DNA of 64,000 nt, from assembly GCF_026342035.1 (NCBI RefSeq), contig NZ_JAPENM010000011.1, positions 32,989 to 96,988 of the forward strand, given 5' to 3'. The notes beneath the pieces were generated by a model. It was not told the DNA's origin, ran no database searches, and saw only the letters and a list, made by a program, of their open reading frames with translations. The DNA comes from Aldersonia sp. NBC_00410. Its GTDB lineage: Bacteria > Actinomycetota > Actinomycetes > Mycobacteriales > Mycobacteriaceae. Position numbers and translations under genes: made by a program. Positions 53,237 to 63,242 of the stretch are shown piece after piece (positions within the stretch are counted from its first letter, which is position 1; each line of letters opens with the position of its first letter).

Positions 53237-54855
53237 CGCTGCAGGAACCGGCGCACGAACCCGGGTTTCGCGTCGGCGAGTGCGACCTGGGCGGCGGTGC
53301 GTCCGCTCGCGCCCGAGACGCCGCCGCCGGGGTGGGTGGACGCCCCGGTGAGATACAACCCCGGCGCTCCGGGAACGCGGTGCCTGGCCAGTTCGGGCAG
53401 CGGCCGCCAGAAGAACATCTGGTCCAACGACATCTCCACGTGCATGACGTTGCCGCCGAGCATGCCCAGCTCGGACTCGATGTCCGCCGGGGTCTGCACG
53501 TGGCGGTGCACGACCGAATCGGCGAATCCCGGCGCGAAGCGGTCCATCACGTCGATGATCCGGTCGGCTTCGCGCTCGCCCACATCGGCCCAGGTCCGGC
53601 CACCGGACAGGGCGTAGGGGTGCCATTGCGACCAGAGCGAGAGCTGATGCTGGCCCGGTGCCGCAATGGACGGGTCGAGGGCGCTGAAGCTCATCGCGAG
53701 CACGGCAGGCTCCGGTGGCAGTTCGCCCGCGAGCGCCGCTCCGTGCCCGGCGTGCAGTACCCGCCGGTCATTGACCAGCAGTTGCAGGCCGCTACTGGTT
53801 TCGGCGGACGAATCGACGCCGCCGTAGCGGGGCAAGTCGGTGGTGGCCAAGCGCACCACCATCCCGATTCCCGGCCCGACCCGGATGCGTCGGCGCCATC
53901 GGTCCAGCTCGGTGCTGTCGTGTCCGCCACGTTCGAGCAGGTCGAGGGTGGTGAGGATATGGCAGCCCGCGACGACCGTGCGGGCGGTGACCTCGCGACC
54001 GCCGACGGTGCGAACCGACCAGTGCTCGCCGCGCCTGGCGATCGCGGCGACCTCGTCCCCGGTGTGTACCCGACCACCGTCCGCGGTGAGCCGCGCGGCC
54101 AGTGCCTTCGTCAGTGCGCCGCTGCCGCCGACTGCGCGTCCGGGCGGGAGGGTGTGCATGAGCGCGGCGAACCCCACCATCGGTGCGGTGCCCGGTTCGG
54201 ACATCGGTGGACCGGACTGCGCACCGAACCAGGCGAGCGCGGCTTTGAGCCGTTCGTCGTCGAACCATTCGTCGAGCAGGGCGTCGCCGGAGCCGAGGAA
54301 CTCCCGTGACAACGCGCTGCCGGCGCCGGGAGTGGAGCCTGCGAAACGACCCGATGATCCGGAACCGCGCTCGGGCGTCAGTCCCCAAAACGCTCTGGCC
54401 AGGTTCGGTGCGGTCGGTGTGGCACCGAACGCGCGCATCACCCGCGCGCTGCGCGGTCCCCAGACCTGCACGAACCGGCGGTAGGCGTCGGCATCGCGCG
54501 CGCCGCATGCTGCCTCGATCGATGCGCAGGTGTCGCGCACGCTGCGGCGGAACACGATCGGCGGTGCGTCCGAGTCGGGTGGGGCGGGGGCGAACGCCCA
54601 CGGATCGCAGTCGAGATAGCGCAGCCCGAACCGGGCCAGCTCGAGATCCTCGACGATCCCGGTGTGCCGGATCATGATGTGCGCGGACGATCCGCGATCG
54701 ACCTGATGTCCGGGGAAGCGCTCGACGGTGGAGACCGCGCCGCCGAGCACGGTGTCGCGTTCGAGCACCTCGACCGACCAGCCGGAGCGGGCCAGGTAGC
54801 AGGCTGCGACCAGGGCGTTGTGTCCGGAACCGATGACCGCGGCGTCGAGTATCAC
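53233..54855 (-). CDS. CrtI/CrtO-family carotenoid FAD oxidoreductase
   Basis: The 540-aa flavoprotein has an N-terminal FAD Rossmann motif (VILDAAVIGSGHNALVAACY), LERDTVLGGAVSTVE and the C-terminal LYLTGASTHPGGGVSGASGR. The GHNALVAA variant is closer to CrtO-type ketolases and CrtP-like oxygenases than to phytoene desaturase, so it could add a keto group or extra double bond to a carotenoid. Substrate cannot be fixed from sequence. GTG 54855 overlaps the preceding GNAT stop; its own stop overlaps the cruF start. Confidence 0.72.
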   Translation of the reverse strand: MILDAAVIGSGHNALVAACYLARSGWSVEVLERDTVLGGAVSTVERFPGHQVDRGSSAHIMIRHTGIVEDLELARFGLRYLDCDPWAFAPAPPDSDAPPIVFRRSVRDTCASIEAACGARDADAYRRFVQVWGPRSARVMRAFGATPTAPNLARAFWGLTPERGSGSSGRFAGSTPGAGSALSREFLGSGDALLDEWFDDERLKAALAWFGAQSGPPMSEPGTAPMVGFAALMHTLPPGRAVGGSGALTKALAARLTADGGRVHTGDEVAAIARRGEHWSVRTVGGREVTARTVVAGCHILTTLDLLERGGHDSTELDRWRRRIRVGPGIGMVVRLATTDLPRYGGVDSSAETSSGLQLLVNDRRVLHAGHGAALAGELPPEPAVLAMSFSALDPSIAAPGQHQLSLWSQWHPYALSGGRTWADVGEREADRIIDVMDRFAPGFADSVVHRHVQTPADIESELGMLGGNVMHVEMSLDQMFFWRPLPELARHRVPGAPGLYLTGASTHPGGGVSGASGRTAAQVALADAKPGFVRRFLQR

Positions 54856-55490
54856 AGCGGTAGGCGTCGGCCGAGGACGGCGAAGGGCCTGCTGTCGCCG
54901 GCGAAGGTGAAGTTGCGTACGACATCGGTGAAGCCGAGTCGCCGGTACAGCCGCCACGCGCGATTGTTCTCACCGCTGACCTCTGGGGTGGAGAGCAGCG
55001 CCCGCTCCTCGCTCCGCCCGTCGAGCAGTTTCGCCAGCATCGTTTCGCCGAGCCGGTGGCCCTGTGCGTCGGGATGCACGTGCACCTCGGTCACCTCGAA
55101 GTAGTTCGCCAGCATGGTACGGATATCGGCCTCTCCCCAGCCGGCCTTGCGCATCCCGGCGTGGACCTGCGTCTGCCACCACTGCTGGGGCGCACCGCGA
55201 TAGCCGTAAGCGATCGCGACGAGTTGCGACGCGGTGGCTATTTCGCCGCTCGCGGCGGTGCCGATTTCGCCGCTCGCGGCGGTGCTCGTGGTCGGGAGCA
55301 GCGCGCCGACCGCCCGCCAGCCGGGGCGGGTGACGTGCTCGGTCCACATCGGTGCGCGATGGTGTTCGGTGCCGCGCGGATACCCCATCGCCGTGACGTA
55401 GACGTCGAGCGCCTCGTACAGGCGGCTGCGCAGATCCTGCGCCGAGAGTTCGACGACGACCGGCTTCGCTGGGGTGTATTCGACGGCCAT
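54852..55490 (-). CDS. GNAT-family N-acetyltransferase (Rv2170-like)
   Basis: The 212-aa protein has a C-terminal GNAT fold: VTEVHVHPDAQGHRLGETML (acetyl-CoA loop, Q/RxxGxG-like) and NNRAWRLYRRLGFTDV. Mycobacterial Rv2170 acetylates metabolic enzymes (recalled). The central loop contains an 8-residue repeat TAASGEI(G/A), encoded by two 24-bp copies at 55240-55287. Start ATG 55490 is favoured; ATGs at 55496 and 55538 are alternatives. It heads the CrtO-like-cruF-lppM-GT2 operon with 4-nt overlaps. Confidence 0.82.
   Translation of the reverse strand: MAVEYTPAKPVVVELSAQDLRSRLYEALDVYVTAMGYPRGTEHHRAPMWTEHVTRPGWRAVGALLPTTSTAASGEIGTAASGEIATASQLVAIAYGYRGAPQQWWQTQVHAGMRKAGWGEADIRTMLANYFEVTEVHVHPDAQGHRLGETMLAKLLDGRSEERALLSTPEVSGENNRAWRLYRRLGFTDVVRNFTFAGDSRPFAVLGRRLPL
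55240..55287. repeat. 24-bp in-frame tandem duplication in the GNAT gene
   Basis: Two 24-bp units (55240-55263, 55264-55287) differ only in the last bases. They insert a second GEI(A/G)TAAS octapeptide before the acetyl-CoA-binding part. Confidence 0.9.
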
Positions 55491-55630
55491 GACCATTTCC
55501 GTGAGAGCGAACTTGTCGGTGGGCGTGGCTACATTCAATCTGTCGAATGAATGTTCGACATCGGCGATCCGGCGATGGGCCGAGGGAAGCGGACCATCGC
55601 CGGGTCCCGGCGACGCGAGGAGGTCGTCGA

Positions 55631-56083
55631 TTGGCTGCTCAGCGTGAGGGGTCGAGAACGGTAGGGCGGCGCGCCCGCGCGACGCGCAAGCACACCCTGC
55701 TCGACCGGGCGGACCGGCTACTGATCGAGGCGATGGGCGAGCGGGACCCGCGGGAACGGTTCCGTGCGGCCTATCTCGCCGCCCTGCGCGGCGCGGGCGC
55801 GGTCCTCGCTATCACCACGGCGAGTGCGCCCACCAGGGCGAAGTCCCGCAGCGCCTGGGTGTTGATGGCGCGTGCGGCGCCCGAGTTCGTCATGTGGTCG
55901 GACTACTTCGCCGGTTTTTCCGCGACGCGGGCCGCGCTGGAGGCCGGGATCAGCCGAGACGTCACCGGCGCCGAGGCCGACGAGTTCTGTCTGCGGGTGA
56001 CGGCGTTCCTGCACGATGTCGAGGACCTGATCGGCGACGAGTCCCGGTTGCGGCCGGCGGCGGCGACCGATATGTCCGCATGA
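55631..56083 (+). CDS. SAV_6107-family HEPN domain protein
   Basis: The 150-aa helical protein has LLDRADRLLIEAMGERDPRERFRAAYLAALRGAGAVLA (cited in part), matching the SAV_6107 branch of HEPN-like domains found near mraZ in actinobacteria, and the end SAWVLMARAAPEFVMWSDYF. The canonical HEPN RNase motif Rx4-6H is not visible, so nuclease activity is unlikely. TTG 55631 is chosen because GGAGG lies 8 nt upstream; the ORF start at 55547 has no such site. It is divergent from the GNAT gene. Confidence 0.78.
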   Translation: MAAQREGSRTVGRRARATRKHTLLDRADRLLIEAMGERDPRERFRAAYLAALRGAGAVLAITTASAPTRAKSRSAWVLMARAAPEFVMWSDYFAGFSATRAALEAGISRDVTGAEADEFCLRVTAFLHDVEDLIGDESRLRPAAATDMSA

Positions 56084-56259
56084 CCTCACGAACGGGTGTA
56101 ACGGGAACTTCGCGGGAAAGATTGAACAAGTCGTGAACCAGAGTAGGTGGTACCACCTAGGTTCACCTCGTATCATTGCAAGTACGTAGCCGAAATGGTC
56201 GGCTACGCGTCGTCTTACCCGGAGGCGGCGGACCATGTCTAGTGCCGGGGGAGGTAACC

Positions 56260-56682
56260 GTGCCACTCTCCGAGCACGAGCAGCGCATGCTCGAACAAAT
56301 CGAGAGCGCTCTCTACGCTGAGGATCCCAAGTTTGCGTCGCACGTTCGCGGTGGACGGCTGCGCGGCACGTCGAATCGTCGGCGGCTGCAAGCAGCGACG
56401 CTCTTTGTCCTCGGTCTCGTGCTTCTCGTTGCAGGTGTAGCACTTCCGTTCAAGCCGGGCGGGTTCCCGATCATCAGCCTGCTCGGCTTCATCGTCATGT
56501 TCGGTGCGGGAGTGTTGCTGCTGATAGGAACGTCCCGTCCCGGCCTCAGCGTCGTCGACGATGGGGGGTCGAAGCCGAAGGGCAGCGGTCCAGGCGGTTC
56601 AGGAAAGTCGGCCGGAAAGCGGAAGTCCGGTGGGTTCTCCGCGCGGATGGAGGACAGGTTCCGCCGCAGATTCGATCAGTAG
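56260..56682 (+). CDS. DUF3040 membrane protein
   Basis: The 140-aa protein starts PLSEHEQRMLEQIESALYAE, the DUF3040 signature, then has two membrane helices (ATLFVLGLVLLVAGVALPF and IISLLGFIVMFGAGVLLLIG) and a basic Gly/Lys/Ser-rich tail. This family sits upstream of mraZ across actinobacteria and has been linked to envelope growth only by location. GGGGGAGG precedes GTG 56260. A terminator follows the gene. Confidence 0.85.
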   Translation: MPLSEHEQRMLEQIESALYAEDPKFASHVRGGRLRGTSNRRRLQAATLFVLGLVLLVAGVALPFKPGGFPIISLLGFIVMFGAGVLLLIGTSRPGLSVVDDGGSKPKGSGPGGSGKSAGKRKSGGFSARMEDRFRRRFDQ

Positions 56683-56721
56683 TAGCCCCGGGCAGTAATC
56701 AGCCCGACTGGGCAGATGCAG

Positions 56722-56751
56722 ACGGCGTGTACCTCGGTGCACGCCGTTTTT
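56722..56751 (+). terminator. Rho-independent terminator after the DUF3040 gene
   Basis: ACGGCGTG (56722-56729) pairs with CACGCCGT (56740-56747), a 10-nt loop between, followed by five T's to 56751. Confidence 0.8.
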
Positions 56752-57030
56752 CGTGCGCCGGCAGGGTGGTGCGCCGCACTGCGCCCACCATCCCCACTCG
56801 GCCCCACAATCCCCACTTCGCTCCACACGGGCGCCCAAACGCTGCGAATCGGTCGCCGCAAGCCCCATCGGGCCGGTAATTGGCCGAGTCTTCTGCCGGA
56901 ATACCGGCAGCTCTCGGTCGCGGCCGGCCTATCGAATTCTGCTGTGACCGATTTGTCGCACCTCGCAGTAGTTCTCTCACCAGCGGATAGTCCGAGATCA
57001 GGCCGAACACGCAATCCGTAGCGGTTGTAA
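56752..57030. other. Intergenic region before mraZ
   Basis: No gene is supported in these 279 bp. It is less GC-rich at its 3' half and must contain the promoter for the division/cell-wall cluster. Small ORFs on both strands show no homology-like features. A small RNA is possible but I see no terminator inside. Confidence 0.45.
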
Positions 57031-57056
57031 GTGGGGGGAAGTGGGGTAAAGTGGGG
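57031..57056 (+). promoter_or_regulatory. MraZ-binding box
   Basis: GTGGG occurs at 57031, 57041 and 57051, an exact 10-bp period, matching the triple TGGGN direct repeats bound by MraZ upstream of its own operon in other bacteria. Confidence 0.85.
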
Positions 57057-57094
57057 CACATCGGAGAGCGGTGGCGATCCTTGGAGGTGTCGAG

Positions 57095-57526
57095 ATGTTC
57101 CTCGGTACCTACACGCCGAAGCTCGACGACAAGGGGAGATTGACGTTGCCGGCGAAGTTTCGTGACGAATTGGCGGGAGGGTTGATGGTCACACGAGGTC
57201 AGGACCATACGCTCGCCGTCTATCCGCGCGAAGAGTTCGTCAAGTTGGCCCGAAAGGCCGCATCGGTGTCACGGAGCAATCCGAAGGCGCGTGCGTTCAT
57301 TCGCGGGCTCGCCGCCGGTGCCGATGAGCAGCGCCCCGACGCACAAGGACGGATAACGCTTTCCTCCGACCACCGGACGTACGCGAACCTTTCGCGCGAG
57401 TGCGTGGTGACGGGATCGGTGGATTTCCTCGAGATTTGGGACCGCGAGGCCTGGGAGTCCTACGTCGGAGAGAACGAGGAGGACTACTCCCAGGCCGGCG
57501 ACGAGTCGCTGGGCGAGATCTTCTAA
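57095..57526 (+). CDS. mraZ: Transcriptional regulator MraZ
   Basis: MraZ forms a ring of AbrB-like domains and controls the division/cell-wall (dcw) cluster. The 143-aa protein has two SpoVT/AbrB-like halves: [20 protein letters not shown] and [27 protein letters not shown] lies 7 nt before ATG 57095. The GTGGG triple repeat 39 nt upstream indicates autorepression. The next gene, rsmH, begins after a 161-bp gap with no ORF. Confidence 0.95.
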   Translation: MFLGTYTPKLDDKGRLTLPAKFRDELAGGLMVTRGQDHTLAVYPREEFVKLARKAASVSRSNPKARAFIRGLAAGADEQRPDAQGRITLSSDHRTYANLSRECVVTGSVDFLEIWDREAWESYVGENEEDYSQAGDESLGEIF

Positions 57527-57687
57527 CCGCACCCGAGCCAGGCGAGTGCCGCGAGGCCTCTGTCCGAACTGGATCCTGACGCACTTCCCCAGCGCCAGGC
57601 GCCAGTCATCGGACAGAGACCCCGAAGCATTCGCACCCACCGAGAAGCGCCTGCGCACGTGCGGCGCGAAGCGACTGCAGGATCGGA

Positions 57688-58743
57688 GTGACGACGGTGG
57701 ACGGCGAAGCGGGCGACGACCGGGAGGCATCCGGTGGCTCGGCCAATTCGCCCGACTCGCGCCACATTCCGGTCCTGCTGCACCGCGCAGACGAACTTCT
57801 CGGGCCCGCGCTGCGCGAGGAAACATCAACGGGCACAGTCGATATCGATGACGCCATCTACGTCGACGCGACCCTGGGGCTCGGTGGCCACGCGGAGCAT
57901 TTCCTGCACAACTACCCGCGGATGCGGCTCATCGGGCTCGATCGCGACACCGAGGCGCTGCGCCTCACGCGTGCGCGGCTGAGCCCCTTCACCGATCGAA
58001 TCACCTTGGTGCACAGCCGCTACGACGAGTTGCCGGAGGCGCTCGATGAAGCCCGACTGGCCCGCACGGAATCCGTGCGGGCCATCCTGTTCGACCTCGG
58101 GGTCTCGTCCATGCAACTCGACGAGCAGGATCGAGGCTTCGCGTATTCGGTCGACGCGCCGCTGGACATGCGGATGGATCAGTCGCGCGGACTCACCGCG
58201 GCCGAAGTGCTCAACACCTACAGCCACGGCGATCTCGCGCGAATCCTCAAGGTCTACGGCGAAGAACGGTTCGCGGGCCGGATCGCGAGCGAGGTCGTCC
58301 GCCGCCGCGCCCAGCAACCGTTCGACACCAGTGCCCGGCTCGTGGAACTGATCTACGACGCGATCCCGGCGGCCACCCGCCGCACCGGCGGCCACCCCGC
58401 CAAGCGCACCTTTCAGGCGCTGCGGGTGGAGGTCAACGGCGAGCTCGATTCGCTGCGCACCGCCGTTCCGGCAGCGCTCGACGCGCTCGAGGTGGGCGGC
58501 CGCGTGGTGTTCATGTCCTATCAGTCGCTCGAGGACCGAGTGGTCAAACAGGAACTCGCACCGCGGACTGTTTCCCGCACGCCGCGGGGGCTCCCCGTCG
58601 AACTGCCGGGGATGGGCCCGGAGTTCCGCCTGCTCACCCGCGGCGCCGAGCGCGCAACTGACGAAGAGATCGAAGAAAACCCGAGATCGGCGCCCGTGCG
58701 GATGCGGGCGGCGGAACGGATTGCCAGGAGGTCAGCGGCATGA
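57688..58743 (+). CDS. rsmH: 16S rRNA (cytosine-1402-N4)-methyltransferase RsmH
   Basis: RsmH methylates C1402 in the ribosomal decoding centre. The 351-aa enzyme has [15 protein letters not shown], the SAM motif [37 protein letters not shown] and the [20 protein letters not shown] regions. The GTG at 57688 gives a 25-residue acidic leader; no closer start fits the family. Its stop overlaps the ftsL-like ATG (ATGA). Confidence 0.94.
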   Translation: MTTVDGEAGDDREASGGSANSPDSRHIPVLLHRADELLGPALREETSTGTVDIDDAIYVDATLGLGGHAEHFLHNYPRMRLIGLDRDTEALRLTRARLSPFTDRITLVHSRYDELPEALDEARLARTESVRAILFDLGVSSMQLDEQDRGFAYSVDAPLDMRMDQSRGLTAAEVLNTYSHGDLARILKVYGEERFAGRIASEVVRRRAQQPFDTSARLVELIYDAIPAATRRTGGHPAKRTFQALRVEVNGELDSLRTAVPAALDALEVGGRVVFMSYQSLEDRVVKQELAPRTVSRTPRGLPVELPGMGPEFRLLTRGAERATDEEIEENPRSAPVRMRAAERIARRSAA

Positions 58744-59606
58744 ACGCGCGCACCAGCACACTCGACAACGCGTCCGGTGGAGCGAAGCGGGGGGAACGCG
58801 CACGGGGCGCGAAGCGGGAGGGAAGCGCACGGGGCGCGAAGGGAGCCGAAGACAAGCGCGGCGGAAGCGACCGGAAGAGCAGGTCGTCCGAGGATGGCCG
58901 GGCGGGCGGCAAGAAGGGCACCGTCGCGGTCCGCGCCGCGGTGGACACCGATTCCAGCACCCGCTCGGGTGCGGCGCGGCGCGCCTACGAGCGTCGTCAG
59001 CAGCGCGCGGCGCTGCACCGTGGCGATACCGCCGCGATTGCCGCGCTGCCCAAGCGAAGTTCGCAGTTCGCCGCACGGATTCCGTACGTAGCCACGGTGA
59101 TCGGCCTGCTGGCCTGCGGCCTGGTGTGCACGCTGCTGCTCACCACCAGGTCGGCCGAGGACAGCTACGAACTCAGCGCCGCGCGGGTGCACAACCAGCA
59201 GTTGTCACAGCAGCTGGCGTCGTTGCAGCGTGATGTGGAGACCGCGGATTCGGCTCCCGACCTCGCCGCGAAGGCCCGTGAGCTCGGCATGATCCCGGCG
59301 AAGGATCCCGCCCGGCTGGTCGTGGCCCCGGACGGCGGCGTTGCCGTGGTCGGCACGCCGACACCGGCTCAGGGCCCGCCGGTGCCACTGCTCAACGGGC
59401 AGTCGCGGGACAACACCGTGCTCGGGACGGCGCGTTCGGCGGCGGGTTCTCGTGCGACGGCCCAGACGCCGACGGCCCAGACCCCGACGCGGCAGACCGG
59501 GGCGGGCGACACGCCGCAGCGGACCGGCGTGAATGCGCAGCCGCAGGGTGAACAATTGGTACCCATGGCCATTCCGGGACAGGCGAGCAGCGGGCAGCCG
59601 CGGTGA
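58740..59606 (+). CDS. ftsL: FtsL-like cell-division membrane protein (Rv2164c-like)
   Basis: The 288-aa protein has a long basic cytoplasmic part (residues 1-112, with [14 protein letters not shown] repeats), one membrane helix ([18 protein letters not shown]) and a coiled coil ([20 protein letters not shown]), ending in a low-complexity Pro/Thr/Gln tail with a repeated AQTPT. This is the FtsL layout, located between rsmH and pbpB. FtsL activates FtsW/FtsI septal synthesis with FtsQ/B. The extended basic N terminus is typical of mycolata. Coupled to its neighbours by 4-nt overlaps. Confidence 0.85.
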   Translation: MNARTSTLDNASGGAKRGERARGAKREGSARGAKGAEDKRGGSDRKSRSSEDGRAGGKKGTVAVRAAVDTDSSTRSGAARRAYERRQQRAALHRGDTAAIAALPKRSSQFAARIPYVATVIGLLACGLVCTLLLTTRSAEDSYELSAARVHNQQLSQQLASLQRDVETADSAPDLAAKARELGMIPAKDPARLVVAPDGGVAVVGTPTPAQGPPVPLLNGQSRDNTVLGTARSAAGSRATAQTPTAQTPTRQTGAGDTPQRTGVNAQPQGEQLVPMAIPGQASSGQPR

Positions 59607-61522
59607 ATCGCGCCCGCGGAACGAGCAAAAACTCGGGCGGCGCGGCAAGAACAAGGGCGAGTGCGACCAAACGCACCGGCGCGCAGCGTCGGCCGCCGGC
59701 TGGCCGGCCACGCCCCCGCAGCGCGAACGACCCGCTGCGGTTCCGGCTGGTGTCCGGCCGCGCGGTGATGCTGATCGCGTTGTTCGCCGTGGTCGTGCCC
59801 TTGTTCATCGCGCAGGCGATCTCGGCACCGCGGCTGCAGGCCGAGGCCGCGAGCCAGCGCAGTACCACCGTGGTCGACCCGGCGACCCGCGGCGCGATCG
59901 TGGATCGCAACGGCAAGCCGCTGGCGTTCACGATGGAGGCCAAAGCGCTGACCTTCCAGCCGGTTCGGGTGCGCAAGGAGCTCGCCGAGGCCAAGGCCAA
60001 GGACCCCGGCGCGCCCGATCCCGACCAACGGCTCACCGATATCGCGAAGCTCGTGCACGACAAGCTCGGCGCTGCGGCGCGCGAGAAGGATGTGCTGGAA
60101 AAGGTGCGTAGCGAGGAGACGTTCGTCTATCTCGCGCGCAGTGTCGATCCCGCTGTCGCCGCCGAAATCTCCGACAAGTACCCGGAAGTGGGACTGGAGC
60201 GCCAAGATATCCGGCAGTACCCGGGCGGGGCGTTGGCGGCGAACATGGTGGGCGCGACCGGCTGGGACGGGCACGGCCTGCTGGGGCTCGAGTCTTCGAT
60301 GGACTCCACGCTCGCCGGCACCGACGGTTCACAAACCTACGACCGCGGCTCGGACGGCGCGGTGATCCCGGGAAGCTGGCGGGACCGGCAACCGGCGGTG
60401 GACGGCTCGCAGGTCGAGCTGACCATCGACTCGGATCTGCAGTACTACGTGCAGCAGCAGGTGCAACAGGCCAAGGACCTCTCCGGATCGAAGAACGCGT
60501 CGGCGGTGGTGCTGGACGCGCGCACCGGCGAGGTGCTCGCGATGAGCAATGACAACACCTTCAATCCGTCCGAGGGCGTCGGGGCGAAGAAGTCCGCGCA
60601 GCTGGGCAACCTCACCGTCACTACACCGTTCGAACCCGGGTCGGTGAACAAAATCGTCACCGCATCGGCCGCGATCGAATACGGCCTGACCAATCCCGAC
60701 GAGGTGCTGCAGGTCCCCGGCAGTATCCATATGGCCGGTGTCACGGTCGCCGACGCGTGGGGGCACGGCGTCGCGCCGTACACCACCACCGGGATATTCG
60801 GGAAGTCCTCGAACGTCGGCACCCTGATGCTCGCCCAGCGGGTCGGGGAGGACCGGTACGCGGAGATGCTGCAGAAGTTCGGGCTCGGGCAACGCACCAA
60901 CGTCGGACTGCCCGGCGAGAGCGCCGGCGCGGTGCCGAGCCGCGACCAGTGGTCGGGTGGCACGTTCGCGAACCTGCCGATCGGGCAGGGCCTGTCGATG
61001 ACGCTGTTGCAGATGACCGGGATGTACCAGGCTGTCGCCAATGGTGGTGTTCGCATGCCGCCGCGCATCGTCCGGGCCGAGATAGGACCCGACGGCGAGC
61101 GGGCCGAGCCCGACCGTCCCGAAGGCGTGCGCGTGGTGAGCGAGCAGACCTCGGCGACGCTGCTGTCGATGTTTCAGTCGGTGACACAGCGTGATCCGAT
61201 GGGGTATCAGCAGGGCACCGGCTCGTCCGCGAGCGTGGCGGGATATCAGGTGGCCGGCAAGACCGGCACCGCGCAGCAGGTCGACGCCGCGTGCAAGTGC
61301 TACTCGAGCTCGAACTACTGGATCACCTTCGCGGGCATCGCCCCGGCCGACAACCCGCGCTACGTGGTCGGCATCATGCTCGATGCCCCGCAGCGCGGCG
61401 TGGACGGTGGCGGCGGGCAGTCCGCGGCGCCGTTGTTCCACAACATCGCCTCGTGGATGCTGCAGCGCGACAGCGTGCCGCTCTCGCCGCCGCCACGCCA
61501 CTACACGTTGCAGGCCGACTGA
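59603..61522 (+). CDS. pbpB: Septal penicillin-binding protein PbpB/FtsI
   Basis: PbpB is the class B transpeptidase that crosslinks septal peptidoglycan. The 639-aa protein has a basic cytoplasmic tail (about 50 residues), a membrane helix (VMLIALFAVVVPLFIAQAI), a pedestal domain beginning TRGAIVDRNGKPLAFT, and the transpeptidase with SVNK (catalytic Ser near 346), SSNVG and KTGTAQ (near 551). GTG 59603 overlaps the ftsL stop. It is followed by murE after 142 bp. Confidence 0.94.
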   Translation: MNRARGTSKNSGGAARTRASATKRTGAQRRPPAGRPRPRSANDPLRFRLVSGRAVMLIALFAVVVPLFIAQAISAPRLQAEAASQRSTTVVDPATRGAIVDRNGKPLAFTMEAKALTFQPVRVRKELAEAKAKDPGAPDPDQRLTDIAKLVHDKLGAAAREKDVLEKVRSEETFVYLARSVDPAVAAEISDKYPEVGLERQDIRQYPGGALAANMVGATGWDGHGLLGLESSMDSTLAGTDGSQTYDRGSDGAVIPGSWRDRQPAVDGSQVELTIDSDLQYYVQQQVQQAKDLSGSKNASAVVLDARTGEVLAMSNDNTFNPSEGVGAKKSAQLGNLTVTTPFEPGSVNKIVTASAAIEYGLTNPDEVLQVPGSIHMAGVTVADAWGHGVAPYTTTGIFGKSSNVGTLMLAQRVGEDRYAEMLQKFGLGQRTNVGLPGESAGAVPSRDQWSGGTFANLPIGQGLSMTLLQMTGMYQAVANGGVRMPPRIVRAEIGPDGERAEPDRPEGVRVVSEQTSATLLSMFQSVTQRDPMGYQQGTGSSASVAGYQVAGKTGTAQQVDAACKCYSSSNYWITFAGIAPADNPRYVVGIMLDAPQRGVDGGGGQSAAPLFHNIASWMLQRDSVPLSPPPRHYTLQAD

Positions 61523-61664
61523 ACCGATAGCGCCGCAACGGGCCGCCATGCCCGGGACTGCGTTCGGTGTCCGGGTGAATCCTCGGTAACGTGACACGTC
61601 GGCTCTGCCGCGCCTGCAGGCGCAGCGGTGACCGGATGCGTTCGAAAGAAACGGAAGGAGCACG

Positions 61665-63242
61665 GTGCCCGCGCAAGTCGGTCCACAGACCGCGCTCCGT
61701 CCCAGCGCGCCACCGTCGACTTCGGTTTCGGCGCTGGCAAGCTTCATCGACGCAACGGTGATCCACGGGCCGGGCGATTCGGCCGACGCGACGGTCACCG
61801 GCGTCGAACACCGGTCGTCCGCGCTGTTGCCGGGTGATCTGTTTGCCGCGCTGCCCGGGTCGAAATCGCATGGCGCGGGCTTCGCGGCCCAGGCACTCGA
61901 ACGTGGCGCCGCGGCGGTGCTGACCGATGAGGCCGGGCAGCAGATGCTCGACGAGGCCGGCCTCGACTCGGTGCCGGTGCTGGTGCACCCGTCCCCGCGC
62001 AGCGTCCTCGGCGAGGTCGCCGCAACCATCTACGGGCGACCGTCCGAGCAGATGTTGGTCATCGGCGTCACCGGCACATCCGGTAAGACCACCACCAGCT
62101 ACCTGATCGAGGCCGCGTTGCGCGCCACCGGTCGGGAGCCGGGCCTGATCGGCACCATCGAGACCCGGGTGCAGGGCCGGCGAGTACCGAGCGCGCTGAC
62201 CACCCCGGAGGCACCGCAATTGCATGCGCTGTTCGCCGCGATGCTCGAGCAGGGCACCGACTGCGTGGTGATGGAGGTGTCGAGCCACGCGCTCGCACTC
62301 GGGCGAGTGGACGGCACCCGCTTCGATGTTGCCGCGTTCACCAACCTGTCGCAGGACCATCTCGACTTCCATCCCACCTTCGAGGATTACTTCGCGGCCA
62401 AGGCCAGATTGTTCGCGCCCGATTCCTCGGTACACGCCGATCGCGCCGTGGTGTGCATCGATGACGAGTGGGGCCGGCGGATGGCGGAAAAGGCGGCTGG
62501 TGCCCTCAGTACGGTGGCCACGTCCGGGCCGGCGGATTGGACCGCGACGGCGGAGCATGTGCTGCCGACGGGGGGCCAGGAGTTCCGGATCGTCGGACCG
62601 AGTCCGTGGCAGGGGATTCCCGCGCGATTGCGCCTGCCCGGGCGCTACAACGTCGCCAACGCGCTGCTCGCGGTCGCCACCTGCGCCGCGGCGGGCGTCG
62701 ATCCGGTCGCGGCTGCCCGTTCGCTTGCCGAGGTGGACGTGCCGGGCCGGGTGGAACGGGTCGATCGCGGGCAGGAGTTTCTCGCGGTCGTCGATTACGC
62801 GCACAAGCCGGCCGCGCTGTCGGCGGTTATTTCCACGCTTCGCGCCCAGTCGGCGGGCAGAATCGCGCTCGTGGTCGGCGCCGGCGGTGACCGCGACGTC
62901 GGCAAGCGACCCATGATGGGCGAGGTTGGGGCCCGGTTCGCCGATCTCCTCGTGATCACCGATGACAATCCGCGCACGGAGGACCCGGCGGCGATTCGGT
63001 CGGCGATGCTGGCCGGCGCCACCGCGGTTGCCGAGGACGAGCGCGGCGAGGTGCGCGAGATCGGCGATCGCGCCGCGGCGATCGCGGCGGCGGTCGACTG
63101 GGCCGGCGCCGGTGACGTGGTGTTGGTGGCCGGCAAGGGACACGAAACAGGTCAGGAGATTCAGGGCGTGAAGTACCCGTTCGATGATCGCGAGGTGCTC
63201 GCGAGCGCCATCGAGCACGCGGGGGAGGCGACCGGCGCGTGA
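61665..63242 (+). CDS. murE: UDP-MurNAc-tripeptide synthetase (meso-DAP adding)
   Basis: MurE adds meso-diaminopimelate to UDP-MurNAc-Ala-Glu in the cytoplasm. The 525-aa ligase has the ATP-loop [13 protein letters not shown] (about residue 135), the carbamate-lysine region [23 protein letters not shown], and DNPRTEDP, whose DNPR marks meso-DAP rather than lysine specificity, consistent with mycolata walls. AGGAG lies 5 nt before GTG 61665. Its stop overlaps the murF GTG. Confidence 0.95.
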   Translation: MPAQVGPQTALRPSAPPSTSVSALASFIDATVIHGPGDSADATVTGVEHRSSALLPGDLFAALPGSKSHGAGFAAQALERGAAAVLTDEAGQQMLDEAGLDSVPVLVHPSPRSVLGEVAATIYGRPSEQMLVIGVTGTSGKTTTSYLIEAALRATGREPGLIGTIETRVQGRRVPSALTTPEAPQLHALFAAMLEQGTDCVVMEVSSHALALGRVDGTRFDVAAFTNLSQDHLDFHPTFEDYFAAKARLFAPDSSVHADRAVVCIDDEWGRRMAEKAAGALSTVATSGPADWTATAEHVLPTGGQEFRIVGPSPWQGIPARLRLPGRYNVANALLAVATCAAAGVDPVAAARSLAEVDVPGRVERVDRGQEFLAVVDYAHKPAALSAVISTLRAQSAGRIALVVGAGGDRDVGKRPMMGEVGARFADLLVITDDNPRTEDPAAIRSAMLAGATAVAEDERGEVREIGDRAAAIAAAVDWAGAGDVVLVAGKGHETGQEIQGVKYPFDDREVLASAIEHAGEATGA

